Source: Phycisphaerales bacterium (lineage in GTDB: Bacteria; Planctomycetota; Phycisphaerae; UBA1845; Fen-1342). From it: DNA of 64,000 bases. The DNA lies in the NCBI GenBank assembly GCA_016710275.1, contig JADJXS010000001.1, positions 2,790,001 through 2,854,000 of the forward strand, written 5' to 3'. Of this stretch, positions 46,240 through 54,393 are shown piece after piece (the stretch's first letter is position 1; each line of letters starts with the position of its first letter). A program made the position numbers and the translations under genes. The notes under the pieces were generated by a model. The model did no database searches, was not told the DNA's origin, and saw only the letters and a program-made list of their open reading frames with translations.

Positions 46240-48365
46240 CCTCTTTGAGACGCGCGATGGCAGGCTCTCATTGCCGCGTTCTCGTCAATGCCTGTAGCCG
46301 CCCGCACAGAGCGCACACAACCGTTGAGAATACACAAGTCCTGTAGATTAGGCGGATCTGCAACTGCTGCTGCCGGATCAAGCGTCTTCTTGCCACATTG
46401 TCCCGAGCACGTGTACGCCTGTAGCTCCATGCATGCTCGATCGTCGACGGAAGTCGGCGAAGGTGGACCCATGGTATGATCATCCATCCCTGGTACGCCG
46501 CAATACTGGAGCGCATGAATCAACTCATGGCGCAACTCGGCAGCTGTATGCGTGTCAAAACAAATGATGGCACCGGCACCGTAAACGCAATTGACGCCCG
46601 CTGGCATGTCGAGGCCAATCGCGCATCGGATGCTCACTGAGCACCCCTTCTTCTTGAGCAGGTCGATTAGGTCTTGATTGGCCTTGACGTTTGCGGCGAG
46701 TACCTTTCGGCACGCTTCCGCTTTGTCCCGTTCGTCGTTTGCGGGCTGCGAGGCAGCCGCGCAATGTCCGAGGGCGTCGATAGCCGCGGTTGGCTCATTG
46801 CCAAGAGAAGCGAACACATTCGGACCCCCTCTTTCTTCGATCGGATCGCGGTTGATCCAGCGCCCGAGCCGGGGGGAGTAGTAGCGGTAGCCGTAGTAGT
46901 AGAGGCCGGTTTCGGGGTCGAGGAACTTGGTCGAGAAGCGGAAAGGGTTGATGGCGGCGTATGTGCCGGCCTCTTCGGCGATGTTGCCGTCATTGTCGGC
47001 GTCGGGGCCGACGATGTTGCCGTAAGGGTCGTACTCGTACTTCGCGGCCACGCGGCCGGTCGCCCAAGCCATCCCGCTTGATCCGCCTGCGCCGGAGGCC
47101 CACTCAACCAACTGCCCTACGTTGCCGTTGGCGTCGTACAGAAAGACGTACGATTTGTCGTCGGATGTCGCGTATTCGCCGGTTGTGGTGCCGTTTGTGT
47201 CGTAGACGCTCAGCAACCCGCCGATGCCGCCGGCGCCGTGCAGGCCGCCGACAGTCGAATTGCCGTTCTGGCCGCTGAGGTCCAGGCCCCAGGTGTACTG
47301 GCGCAGAACGGTCGGGTCGCCGGCGGTCGGCACGTTCAGTTCCTGGATGAGGTTCCAGCCGTCGTACACGAACCGCGTCCTGCTCTGCGTGACCCAGGAG
47401 CCGCTTTCGCCGGTCGCGTCCCATTCATACACGGCCTTCTCGACCCGCCGGCCCATGTAATCATAGCGGAACTCGACGCGGGTCATGCCCTCGGCTTCGC
47501 TCCCCGCCGTCGGCCCGAATGACCGCAGCCGGTTTTCCGCATCCCACGTCAGCGTCGTGCGGGCGCTGTTGCCGTTGCCGACGACCAGGCCCACGAACAG
47601 GTCGATGTCGAGGTTGTTCAAGTACCCGTCGCCGTTCACATCGCCGTTCAGGTGGTCGCAGGTCGGATACGCGGTGTAGTAATCGGTGAACGGCGGACCC
47701 TCGATGATCGCGTCCACGAACACGTCGATGTCGAAGTTCGTCAATGTGCCGCGGCAGTCCATGTCGCCTGATACGGCCGTGACCGACACCAGATTCCCGT
47801 CGGCGTCGTGCGCGTGCGAGACGGCGGTCGTGTTGCTGTCCGCGCGCAGCTCGTTCACGTTCGTGTACTGGTTGAGCGAATTCCGCTGATACCCGCCGTT
47901 GGCCACGATCACTTCGTCCAGCCCCTCGGGATCTTCCGTCAACAGGTGCTGCAAGCGGTTGCCGATCGCGTCGTAGGCATAGGACCAGCGCCGCAGAAAC
48001 TCGCCCGAGACCTCGCGATCGGTCTGCGTCAGCTCGTTGCGCTCATTATACCCGTGAGAGAGCTCCTGGGATGCGGAGAACGCGGCGCCGGTGTGATCCA
48101 CGCCGGTGCGGCGGGCCAGGTCGTCGTTGGTGTAGTCGTACATGGAGATGGGTGTGAGCGTCTCCGGCGAACCTGAGACAACCCAATCGTTCGCGACGAA
48201 ATCGATCAGATCACGAGCGCCGGCGCCGGATTCGAATCCGCGCGTCGTGCGCAGAATGACGTTGTCGTCGTGGCGGTCCTCAATCTGTATTGCATACGGA
48301 CTGGGGTCATGCGGTTGGTTATGGATACACTTCCTCACCACACTCCGGACAACGACGTCCCGCAA
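46212..48365 (-). CDS. RHS cassette C: RHS core with C-terminal metallopeptidase-like tail
   Basis: 717 codons, the longest RHS piece here. RHS text starts around residue 20 (position about 48305) and includes YDAIGNRLQHLLTEDPEGLD, two dockerin-like loops (GTLTNFDIDVFV, GDVNGDGYLNNLDIDLFV) and the shared core ending RYYSPRLGRWINRDPIEE. The tail (residues about 550-717) has TAAELRHELIHALQYCG: HELIH at 613-617 gives the HExxH zinc-binding and catalytic motif, and CMELQAY with Glu about 647 could be the third ligand. Many Cys surround it. A secreted peptidase toxin is plausible by analogy with polymorphic toxins. The N-terminus is truncated. Confidence 0.82.
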   Translation of the reverse strand: MRDVVVRSVVRKCIHNQPHDPSPYAIQIEDRHDDNVILRTTRGFESGAGARDLIDFVANDWVVSGSPETLTPISMYDYTNDDLARRTGVDHTGAAFSASQELSHGYNERNELTQTDREVSGEFLRRWSYAYDAIGNRLQHLLTEDPEGLDEVIVANGGYQRNSLNQYTNVNELRADSNTTAVSHAHDADGNLVSVTAVSGDMDCRGTLTNFDIDVFVDAIIEGPPFTDYYTAYPTCDHLNGDVNGDGYLNNLDIDLFVGLVVGNGNSARTTLTWDAENRLRSFGPTAGSEAEGMTRVEFRYDYMGRRVEKAVYEWDATGESGSWVTQSRTRFVYDGWNLIQELNVPTAGDPTVLRQYTWGLDLSGQNGNSTVGGLHGAGGIGGLLSVYDTNGTTTGEYATSDDKSYVFLYDANGNVGQLVEWASGAGGSSGMAWATGRVAAKYEYDPYGNIVGPDADNDGNIAEEAGTYAAINPFRFSTKFLDPETGLYYYGYRYYSPRLGRWINRDPIEERGGPNVFASLGNEPTAAIDALGHCAAASQPANDERDKAEACRKVLAANVKANQDLIDLLKKKGCSVSIRCAIGLDMPAGVNCVYGAGAIICFDTHTAAELRHELIHALQYCGVPGMDDHTMGPPSPTSVDDRACMELQAYTCSGQCGKKTLDPAAAVADPPNLQDLCILNGCVRSVRAATGIDENAAMRACHRASQRGCSKCDPSW

Positions 48366-48786
48366 GCCCTGTTAGACAATATCCACACCGACAACACCCG
48401 GCTCTTGACCAACCAGGTTTTGTCCGACGCAGCAGCGCGGCGACGATGCCGGCCACAATGATCATCACTAGCACGATCCAAAGTGGCAATATCGCACCGA
48501 CGTCGCCATTCGTGCTCTTGGCGATGTTGGGCATCCAGGCTAACTGTACTGGTGGAGCACCGAATGGCACGACCCGAAACGCCGGATACACCGACTCATG
48601 TACTCGTGCACTGGCGTAGATGTCAAAGTAGACGACGCCCTGCATGACGCCCATCGACGCGCGGGCGAAGTCAATGGAGAGAATGTAGTACCGAGTCGCG
48701 TTTGCGGTCACCAGCACTATCGTCACCGCCACGGCAACAATCACGAGTTCCAGCCGGCCACTAGCGGCGCGGGTTTGTCGTCTCAT
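48319..48786 (-). CDS. Small membrane protein with CPECG zinc ribbon, partner of RHS D
   Basis: About 155 residues. The ATG at 48786 overlaps the RHS D stop as ATGA, implying translational coupling. One N-terminal helix (LVIVAVAVTIVLVTANATRY), an extracytoplasmic domain of about 70 residues, a second helix (ILPLWIVLVMIIVAGIVAAL), then CCRCGYCLTGLAGRRCPECG. It has the two-helix topology of a small receptor-like or immunity-like protein. Its 3' end overlaps the truncated start of RHS C. Confidence 0.8.
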   Translation of the reverse strand: MRRQTRAASGRLELVIVAVAVTIVLVTANATRYYILSIDFARASMGVMQGVVYFDIYASARVHESVYPAFRVVPFGAPPVQLAWMPNIAKSTNGDVGAILPLWIVLVMIIVAGIVAALLRRTKPGWSRAGCCRCGYCLTGLAGRRCPECGEEVYP

Positions 48787-50228
48787 GGGTTCTGGCACCA
48801 TGTATTGCAGATGTCCTCCCCGACGGGTGTGCTACCAACCGCGGCGAGCTGACAGGCGACTCGCAGAGTGCCTCGAAGGTGATAGCACACACCCACCCCT
48901 TCCTGTGCGGCACGGCGCACGACATCTCTGCACCCAGCCCGGCTACAAGTGCGGTCGAATCCCGGAGCTGCGGTTGTCATCCATCCCTTACAGTCTGTCC
49001 TCGTCCGAGGACACGGCGAGGCGCTGCACCCTGTCATCCACTGCCCCCAAGTGCGTTTATTCGTAGTACCCAGTGTAATTGCATGCCCGGAACCTGTGGG
49101 TGGCGGCGGCGGCAAGAGTCCCTGCTCCACGAGACCGTCGCAGCCTTCCCCGACACCAAGTCCCTGGTTTGATCGCGACCCCGGCGTCTCTATGCAGATG
49201 TACTCGCAGTCTCGAGTACTGCCGTCGGAACTAAGTGTCGATGACACTAATGTACAGTCGTAGCAGATTCTGCACGCGAGCCCAAGAATATCGACGACGG
49301 CAGCAGGGTCGTTTCTAAGGGCCTGAGAGAGGTTGATCCCGCCGCGCTCCCCAATCGGATCCCGGCTGATCCATCGCCCCAGCCGCGGGGAGTAGTAGCG
49401 GTAGCCGTAGTAGTACAGGCCGGTTTCGGGGTCGAGGAACTTGGTCGAAAAGCGGAACGGATTCGTATCGGCGTACGCGCCAGACTTGGAGACGACGTTG
49501 CCGTAAGGGTCGTATTCGTACTTCGCGGCCAACCGATCGGCATGCCATTCATCATCGGAAGCACCGCCTGCGCCGGAAGCCCATTCGACTAACTGCCCCA
49601 CATTCCCATTCGCGTCATACACGTACGCATACGAATGGTCATCGCTGGTCGTCGTCGTGTTGTTCGTATCGAGCACCGCCAGCAACCCGCCGATGCCGCC
49701 GGCGCCGTGCAAACCGCCGACAGTCGAATCGCCGTTCTGGCCGCTGAGGTCGAGGCCCCAGGTGTACTGGCGCAGGACGGTAGGGTCGCCGCTGGTCGGC
49801 ACGTTCAGTTCCTGAATCAGGTTCCAGCCGTCGTACACGAACCGCGTCCTTGACAGCAATTCCCAGCTTCCCGGCGAGCCGGCCTCCCACTCGAACACGG
49901 CCTTCTCGACCCGCCGGCCCATGTATTCATACCCGAACTCGACGCGGGTCATGCCCTCGGCTTCGCTCCCCGGCGTCGGCCCGAATGACCGCAGCCGGTT
50001 TTCCGCATCCCACGTCAGCGTCGTGCGGGCGCTGTTGCCGTTGCCGATGACCAGGCCCACGAACAGGTCGATGTCGAGGTTGTTCAAAAGCCCGTCGCCG
50101 TTCACATCGCCGTTCAGGTGGTCGCAGGTCGGATACGCGGTGTAGTAATCGGTGAAGGGCGGACCCTCGATGATCGCGTCCACGAACACGTCGATGTCGA
50201 AGTTCGTCAACGTGCCGCTGCAGTCCAT
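48783..50228 (-). CDS. RHS cassette D: truncated RHS core with Cys-rich tail
   Basis: 481 codons. Begins abruptly inside the first dockerin-like loop (MDCSGTLTNFDIDVFVDAII), which in cassette C is preceded by more RHS sequence; DNA identity with cassette C stops at about 50243. Continues through GDVNGDGLLNNLDIDLFV, YEYMGRRVEKAVFEWEAG and the shared core to RYYSPRLGRWISRDPIGE. The tail of about 150 residues is Cys-rich (CRICYDCTLVSS, CEYICIETPG, CSRAGCRDVVRRA) with no known fold. The upstream part was removed by a rearrangement joining it to the kinase/WD40 gene. Confidence 0.82.
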   Translation of the reverse strand: MDCSGTLTNFDIDVFVDAIIEGPPFTDYYTAYPTCDHLNGDVNGDGLLNNLDIDLFVGLVIGNGNSARTTLTWDAENRLRSFGPTPGSEAEGMTRVEFGYEYMGRRVEKAVFEWEAGSPGSWELLSRTRFVYDGWNLIQELNVPTSGDPTVLRQYTWGLDLSGQNGDSTVGGLHGAGGIGGLLAVLDTNNTTTTSDDHSYAYVYDANGNVGQLVEWASGAGGASDDEWHADRLAAKYEYDPYGNVVSKSGAYADTNPFRFSTKFLDPETGLYYYGYRYYSPRLGRWISRDPIGERGGINLSQALRNDPAAVVDILGLACRICYDCTLVSSTLSSDGSTRDCEYICIETPGSRSNQGLGVGEGCDGLVEQGLLPPPPPTGSGHAITLGTTNKRTWGQWMTGCSASPCPRTRTDCKGWMTTAAPGFDRTCSRAGCRDVVRRAAQEGVGVCYHLRGTLRVACQLAAVGSTPVGEDICNTWCQNP

Positions 50229-50268
50229 GTCGCCTGATACGGCAGGCCGATGCCTCCCGCCGAGCCGG

Positions 50269-50335
50269 CCCGCCGTACACTGCTTCGATGCCCGCCGTAC
50301 ACTGCTTCGATGCCCGCCGTAGACTACCGTCGATG
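50269..50335. repeat. 22-bp tandem repeat at the rearrangement junction
   Basis: CCCGCCGTACACTGCTTCGATG twice (50269-50290, 50291-50312) and a 23-bp diverged third copy to 50335. It lies between the end of RHS homology (about 50243) and the kinase remnant. Confidence 0.85.
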
Positions 50336-53300
50336 CACCCCGCCGCCGCCCCGCTTGCGCAGCTCGTCACACAGCCGCCCTACCAGCGCTGCGCCCACCG
50401 CTTCGACGTCAGCGGCGCTGCGCGCGAGTACTGGCGCGCCGCGTTCACGCGATACACGGAGCGGCTGTCCGGCCTGATTGTCGCCCAGTACCCGTGCGCA
50501 TCGCCCGCCACCATCGACGCCGACCCGCAGCTCACGACCATGGGCACCAGCGTCGGCCAGCTCATCGGCACCCTGCCATACATGAGTCCCGAACAGGTGC
50601 TGGGCGACCCCGGCGAAATCGACACCCGCAGCGACGTCTACGCGCTGGGCGTGATGCTCTATGAGCTGCTGGCCGGGCGACTGCCGCTGGACTTCCGCGG
50701 CTGCTCCATGGTGGAGGCGGCCCGCCGGATTCGCGAGGAACAGCCGTCGCGGCTGGGCGCGGTGCGGCGCGACCTGCGCGGCGAGATCGAGATCATCGTC
50801 GCCAAGGCGATGGACAAGGACCGCGGCCGGCGCTACGCCGGGGCGGGGGAGCTGGCCGCCGACCTGCGCCGTGCCGTCGCCGGCGAGCCGATCGAGGCGC
50901 GGCGCGACTCGGCGCTGTATGTGCTGCGCAAGACGCTGCGCCGCTACCGCGGCGCGGTCGTGGCCGCCGCGGCGATCGTGGCGCTGCTGGCCGGATTCGG
51001 CATCCACGCAGCCCGGCAGGCGGCCACCAACCTCGACCTGGCCGAGCGCGAATCCGGGGCTCGCGCAGCAGCGGTGGCGTCGCTGCGGGACGCGGAGCGC
51101 GCCCAGCGCAGCGCGGAAGAGCAGCTCACCGTCAGCAACATCGAGCGCGGCCGACTGCTGGCGGCCGGCGGAAACGCCTCCGCCGCGGAGTCGCTTCTGT
51201 GGCGAGAACTGCTGCGCGACCGAAACTCGGTACATGCGCACTGGGCCTTGTGGGAGTTGTATCAGCGACAACCGGTGCGAGCGCGTTTCACCGCCCACGA
51301 CGCCACGCTGACCGCGCTGCGCATCACGCCCGACGAAACTCGGTTGATCACGGCCGCGCTCGACGGCCGGCTGCGGGCCTGGTCCATGAGCCACGCTTAC
51401 CTGCTGTCCGATGCGCGCATCTCCGATTCCGGGATTCGCGACGCCGTGCTGCTGCCGGGACAGGAGGTGCTGGCCGCGGTGACGCTGACCGGCGAGTTGA
51501 TCCTGTGGGATACGCGGACGTGGACGCTGCGCGCGCGCTCCCGGTTGACCTCGGGCGCGCTCTCCAGCGTCGCTGCCTCACCCGACGAGCCACTGTTGCT
51601 GTGCGTCGCCGAGGGAGATCGGCTGATCGCCGCGGACGCCAACGACGGAGCACTGCGCTTCGAGCGCCCGGCCGCCGGAAACGGCCTGGCCGACGCGGCG
51701 TTCCTGGCGGATGGGCACGTGGTCACTGTCGCCAATGATCGCGTGGTGCGCACCTGGCGATTGCTGCGCGACGACGCGGGAACCGCCGTCGGCATCGAGG
51801 AGTTGCGGGCGCTGCCGGGGGAGCGCCGTGCGGTGTCGATGATCGCCGTCAGCCCTGACAAGTCGCGCTTTGCCACCGCCGGCCGCGACATGGTGGTGAC
51901 ACTATGGGATGCGCACAGCGGGGATCCACTGCACCGCATTGAGTCCCAGCGTCACGCGCCGCGCGCAATCGGCTCTTCCCCCGACGGCCGGCTGCTGGGT
52001 GTCGCGGCATGGTGGACGGTGCACGTCTGGGATGTCCAGACCGGCGCGCTTCAGCGGACGATTCCGCCGCACACCGACACCACGCGCTTCGGCATGACCT
52101 CCGACGGCCTTCTGGTCACCGGCGGCGAAGGCGCCGTCCGAATCTGGGACGGCCCGGCCCACGGCGCGTTCATCCCGCTTCAATTGGACGGCGCCGGCGT
52201 CACCGGCGCGGATGCGGACGCGGACGGCCGGATGATCTGGACGGCCTGCACCGACGAGCGCCTGCGGGCCTGGGACGCGCAGACACTCGACCGGCTGCTG
52301 ACGATCGCCCCCTCCGAGTCGCCGCTTCGCCTCGTCGTGTCGCCCGACGGCCGCCGGCTGCTGATGACGACCCGCGCCCGCGCGCAGCACCTGATCGACA
52401 CGACGAGTCTGTCGCTTGTCATGCAGGCGGACATCGCGATGGGCATGGGCCGCGGCGCTGGACAGGACATCAGCACCGACGGAGCGCTGATGATCGGCGC
52501 GCGCCCCGGCGCCCGACTGGCCGTCAGTTCACCCGAGGACGGCCGGACCTATTGCACGACGGTCTCCGCCGCGATCGACATCTTTGCCGCGCGCATCTCC
52601 CCCGACGGCCTCGTCGTTGCCGCCGCCTCGCGCGAGCCGCTGGTTCGGCTGCATGACGCTCGCACGTGCGAGGAGATTGCGCGCATCCCGCTGGCGGCGG
52701 GCGCCCAGCCGTGGTCGCTGGCGTTTTCCCCCGACTCGGAGCTGCTGGCAATCGGCCTGTGGGGGCGCGTCATCGAGGTCTGGAACTGGCGCGACTGCAC
52801 CGTGACGGCGGTGCTCGACGGCCACACGCAGACCATCGAAGACCTGGCCTTCTCTCCGGACGGCAGCGTGCTGGCCAGCGCGAGCGCGGACGGACTGATC
52901 AAGCTCTGGGATCCGCGGCGGGGGTTGTGCCTGCTGACGCTTGACGGGCAGCGCGGATCGGCCCACGCGCTGCGTTTCGTTCCCAACCCGCCGCGCGGCG
53001 CCGCTCTTGGATCAGCGGGCGCGATCGATGCGACGATCTCTGGTGATGCGAAGGTCGCAGGCGTTGCGACGAGAGCAGGCGATGCGAAGCTCGCTGGTGA
53101 TGAGAGGGTCGCAGGCGTTGCGACGGCCGCTGGAGATGCTACGGTTGCGGTTCAGTCGTTGCCCATGATCACGCCGCGGCCGGCGCTGCGGCTGTTCGCA
53201 GGATACGCCGAGGGGGGCGGAATCTGGGACCTGCGCTATTACGACCGCCACATTGCCGGCAACGCCATGCAGCAGGCGCGGCTGCTGGCCCGAACGCCCG

Positions 53301-53362
53301 AGGAGGAGGCTGCCTTGTGTCAGCAAGCGGCGATCATCGCAGTGATGGCCGAGGCGGACTAG
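50288..53362 (+). CDS. Truncated Ser/Thr-kinase C-lobe fused to membrane segment and WD40 repeats
   Basis: 1024 codons. Kinase homology begins only at about residue 78 (LTTMGTSVGQLIGTLPYMSP, the activation-loop end and APE-like SPE), followed by TRSDVYALGVMLYELLAG and the final lobe. The glycine loop, catalytic Lys, HRD and DFG are absent, so it cannot phosphorylate. A membrane helix (AVVAAAAIVALLAGFGIHAA, about 223-242) and a short coiled coil lead to about 10 WD40-like repeats (VWDVQTGALQRTIPPHTD, DLAFSPDGSVLASASADG) typical of planctomycete kinase-WD40 sensors. A GDAKVAGVATRAG-type in-frame repeat sits near residues 915-955. Probably the 3' part of a once complete gene; the first 77 residues are of unknown origin. 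Confidence 0.75.
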   Translation: MPAVHCFDARRRLPSMHPAAAPLAQLVTQPPYQRCAHRFDVSGAAREYWRAAFTRYTERLSGLIVAQYPCASPATIDADPQLTTMGTSVGQLIGTLPYMSPEQVLGDPGEIDTRSDVYALGVMLYELLAGRLPLDFRGCSMVEAARRIREEQPSRLGAVRRDLRGEIEIIVAKAMDKDRGRRYAGAGELAADLRRAVAGEPIEARRDSALYVLRKTLRRYRGAVVAAAAIVALLAGFGIHAARQAATNLDLAERESGARAAAVASLRDAERAQRSAEEQLTVSNIERGRLLAAGGNASAAESLLWRELLRDRNSVHAHWALWELYQRQPVRARFTAHDATLTALRITPDETRLITAALDGRLRAWSMSHAYLLSDARISDSGIRDAVLLPGQEVLAAVTLTGELILWDTRTWTLRARSRLTSGALSSVAASPDEPLLLCVAEGDRLIAADANDGALRFERPAAGNGLADAAFLADGHVVTVANDRVVRTWRLLRDDAGTAVGIEELRALPGERRAVSMIAVSPDKSRFATAGRDMVVTLWDAHSGDPLHRIESQRHAPRAIGSSPDGRLLGVAAWWTVHVWDVQTGALQRTIPPHTDTTRFGMTSDGLLVTGGEGAVRIWDGPAHGAFIPLQLDGAGVTGADADADGRMIWTACTDERLRAWDAQTLDRLLTIAPSESPLRLVVSPDGRRLLMTTRARAQHLIDTTSLSLVMQADIAMGMGRGAGQDISTDGALMIGARPGARLAVSSPEDGRTYCTTVSAAIDIFAARISPDGLVVAAASREPLVRLHDARTCEEIARIPLAAGAQPWSLAFSPDSELLAIGLWGRVIEVWNWRDCTVTAVLDGHTQTIEDLAFSPDGSVLASASADGLIKLWDPRRGLCLLTLDGQRGSAHALRFVPNPPRGAALGSAGAIDATISGDAKVAGVATRAGDAKLAGDERVAGVATAAGDATVAVQSLPMITPRPALRLFAGYAEGGGIWDLRYYDRHIAGNAMQQARLLARTPEEEAALCQQAAIIAVMAEAD

Positions 53363-53396
53363 GACGGCGGCAGAGAATTGCCGGGCACCATGCTTC

Positions 53397-53498
53397 GTTG
53401 GGTGCCATTCAACGCTGGGTGCCATGCAATGTTGGGCGCGATACAACGCTGGGTGCCATTCAACGCTGGTTGCCATGCAATATTGGGTGCCATGCCGA
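53397..53498. repeat. 17-bp tandem repeat, six units
   Basis: Six adjacent units close to GCTGGGTGCCATTCAAC, alternating with GCTGGGTGCCATGCAAT variants. Non-coding, just behind the WD40 gene; the rest of the 350-bp gap to the next gene shows nothing recognisable. Confidence 0.88.
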
Positions 53499-53716
53499 CC
53501 GCTTTGCGTCGGCATGCTCTTGGACCGCGTCACCAGAGGACGCTCGCGTGACAGATTCGATCGCACATCAGGTATCCTACCTTCGCCGAACTCCGCGTAC
53601 ACTGGCTCGCATGGGCGTCGCTACTCCCCGAGCAAGGCCCCGCCCCGTGCGGTCCATCGACATGCAACTCGCCACGCCATCGTGGCTCCACGAAGTCGGA
53701 TCGAGGAATTGAACCC

Positions 53717-54127
53717 ATGCCGCTGCCCGCCGATATACTCGCCTACAACGCGGACCAGTCCGCCGACGACCGTCCCATCTGCGACCGGCTCGCCGCGACC
53801 ATCGATCGACATCTGTCGGCAAATGCCGACGGCGCCGTCGAACGCAAGATCTGGCACCGCCACCCGGTGTGGTTCATCGACGGCAACCCCATCGTCGGCT
53901 ACAGCAGGCTCAAGGACTGCATCCGCCTGTTGTTCTGGAGCGGCCAGACATTCGATGAGCCGGGTTTGAAGCCCGAGGGCAGCTTCAAGGCGGCCGAAGC
54001 CCGCTTCGCCCGCGAGGACGAAGTCTCGGTCAAGGATCTCAAGAGGTGGATTGAGAAGGCCGTCCGAATTCAGTGGGACTACAAGAACATCGTCAAGCGC
54101 AAGGGGAAGCTGGAACGATTGAAATGA
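53717..54127 (+). CDS. DUF1801 domain protein
   Basis: 136 residues, a single DUF1801 (YdhG-like) domain: IWHRHPVWFIDGNPIVGYSR, LFWSGQTFDEPGLKPEGSFK and a C-terminal helix LKRWIEKAVRIQWDYKNIVK. These small cytoplasmic proteins are common and their role is unknown. The ATG at 53717 has GAGGAA about 9 nt upstream. A single gene between two minisatellites. Confidence 0.85.
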   Translation: MPLPADILAYNADQSADDRPICDRLAATIDRHLSANADGAVERKIWHRHPVWFIDGNPIVGYSRLKDCIRLLFWSGQTFDEPGLKPEGSFKAAEARFAREDEVSVKDLKRWIEKAVRIQWDYKNIVKRKGKLERLK

Positions 54128-54156
54128 ACCGCGCAGCCGCCTCTGACGTTCCGGGT

Positions 54157-54360
54157 GATATGCAGTGCGCTTTGCGGGGTGATGTGCAGGATGCCTTGTA
54201 GGATGACTTGCAGTGTGAGTTGCATTGCGACTTGCAGGGTGATGTACAGGGTGACTTGCAGGGTGACTTGCAGGGTGATGTGCAGGGTGACTTGCAGGGT
54301 GATGTGCAGGGTGGCTTGCAGGGTGATGTGCAGGGTGGCTTGCAGGGTGATGTGCAGGGT
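54157..54360. repeat. 12-bp tandem repeat, 17 units, ending at a REP palindrome
   Basis: Seventeen 12-bp units of GA(T/C)(G/T)TGCAGGGT type, increasingly regular towards the right, run directly into the 32-bp palindrome at 54362. Both strands give open Cys- or Pro/Ser/Lys-rich frames that are artefacts of the period. Confidence 0.9.
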
Positions 54361-54361
54361 G

Positions 54362-54393
54362 GCATGCTTTCGCTGTACTCAGCGTAAGCATGC
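54362..54393. repeat. REP-like 32-bp palindrome
   Basis: GCATGCTTTCGCTG-TACT-CAGCGTAAGCATGC: outer stem GCATGCTT/AAGCATGC and inner stem CGCTG/CAGCG, with paired substitutions relative to the copies around the RAYT gene (CGCGG/CCGCG). Followed to about 54440 by half copies (GTAAGCATGCACTCRCC) at about 27-bp spacing. The 54441-54659 remainder has no gene. Confidence 0.85.

Noticed and set aside
50288..51020. Functional Ser/Thr protein kinase
   Set aside because: Glycine loop, catalytic Lys, HRD and DFG are absent; only the C-lobe after the activation loop remains.
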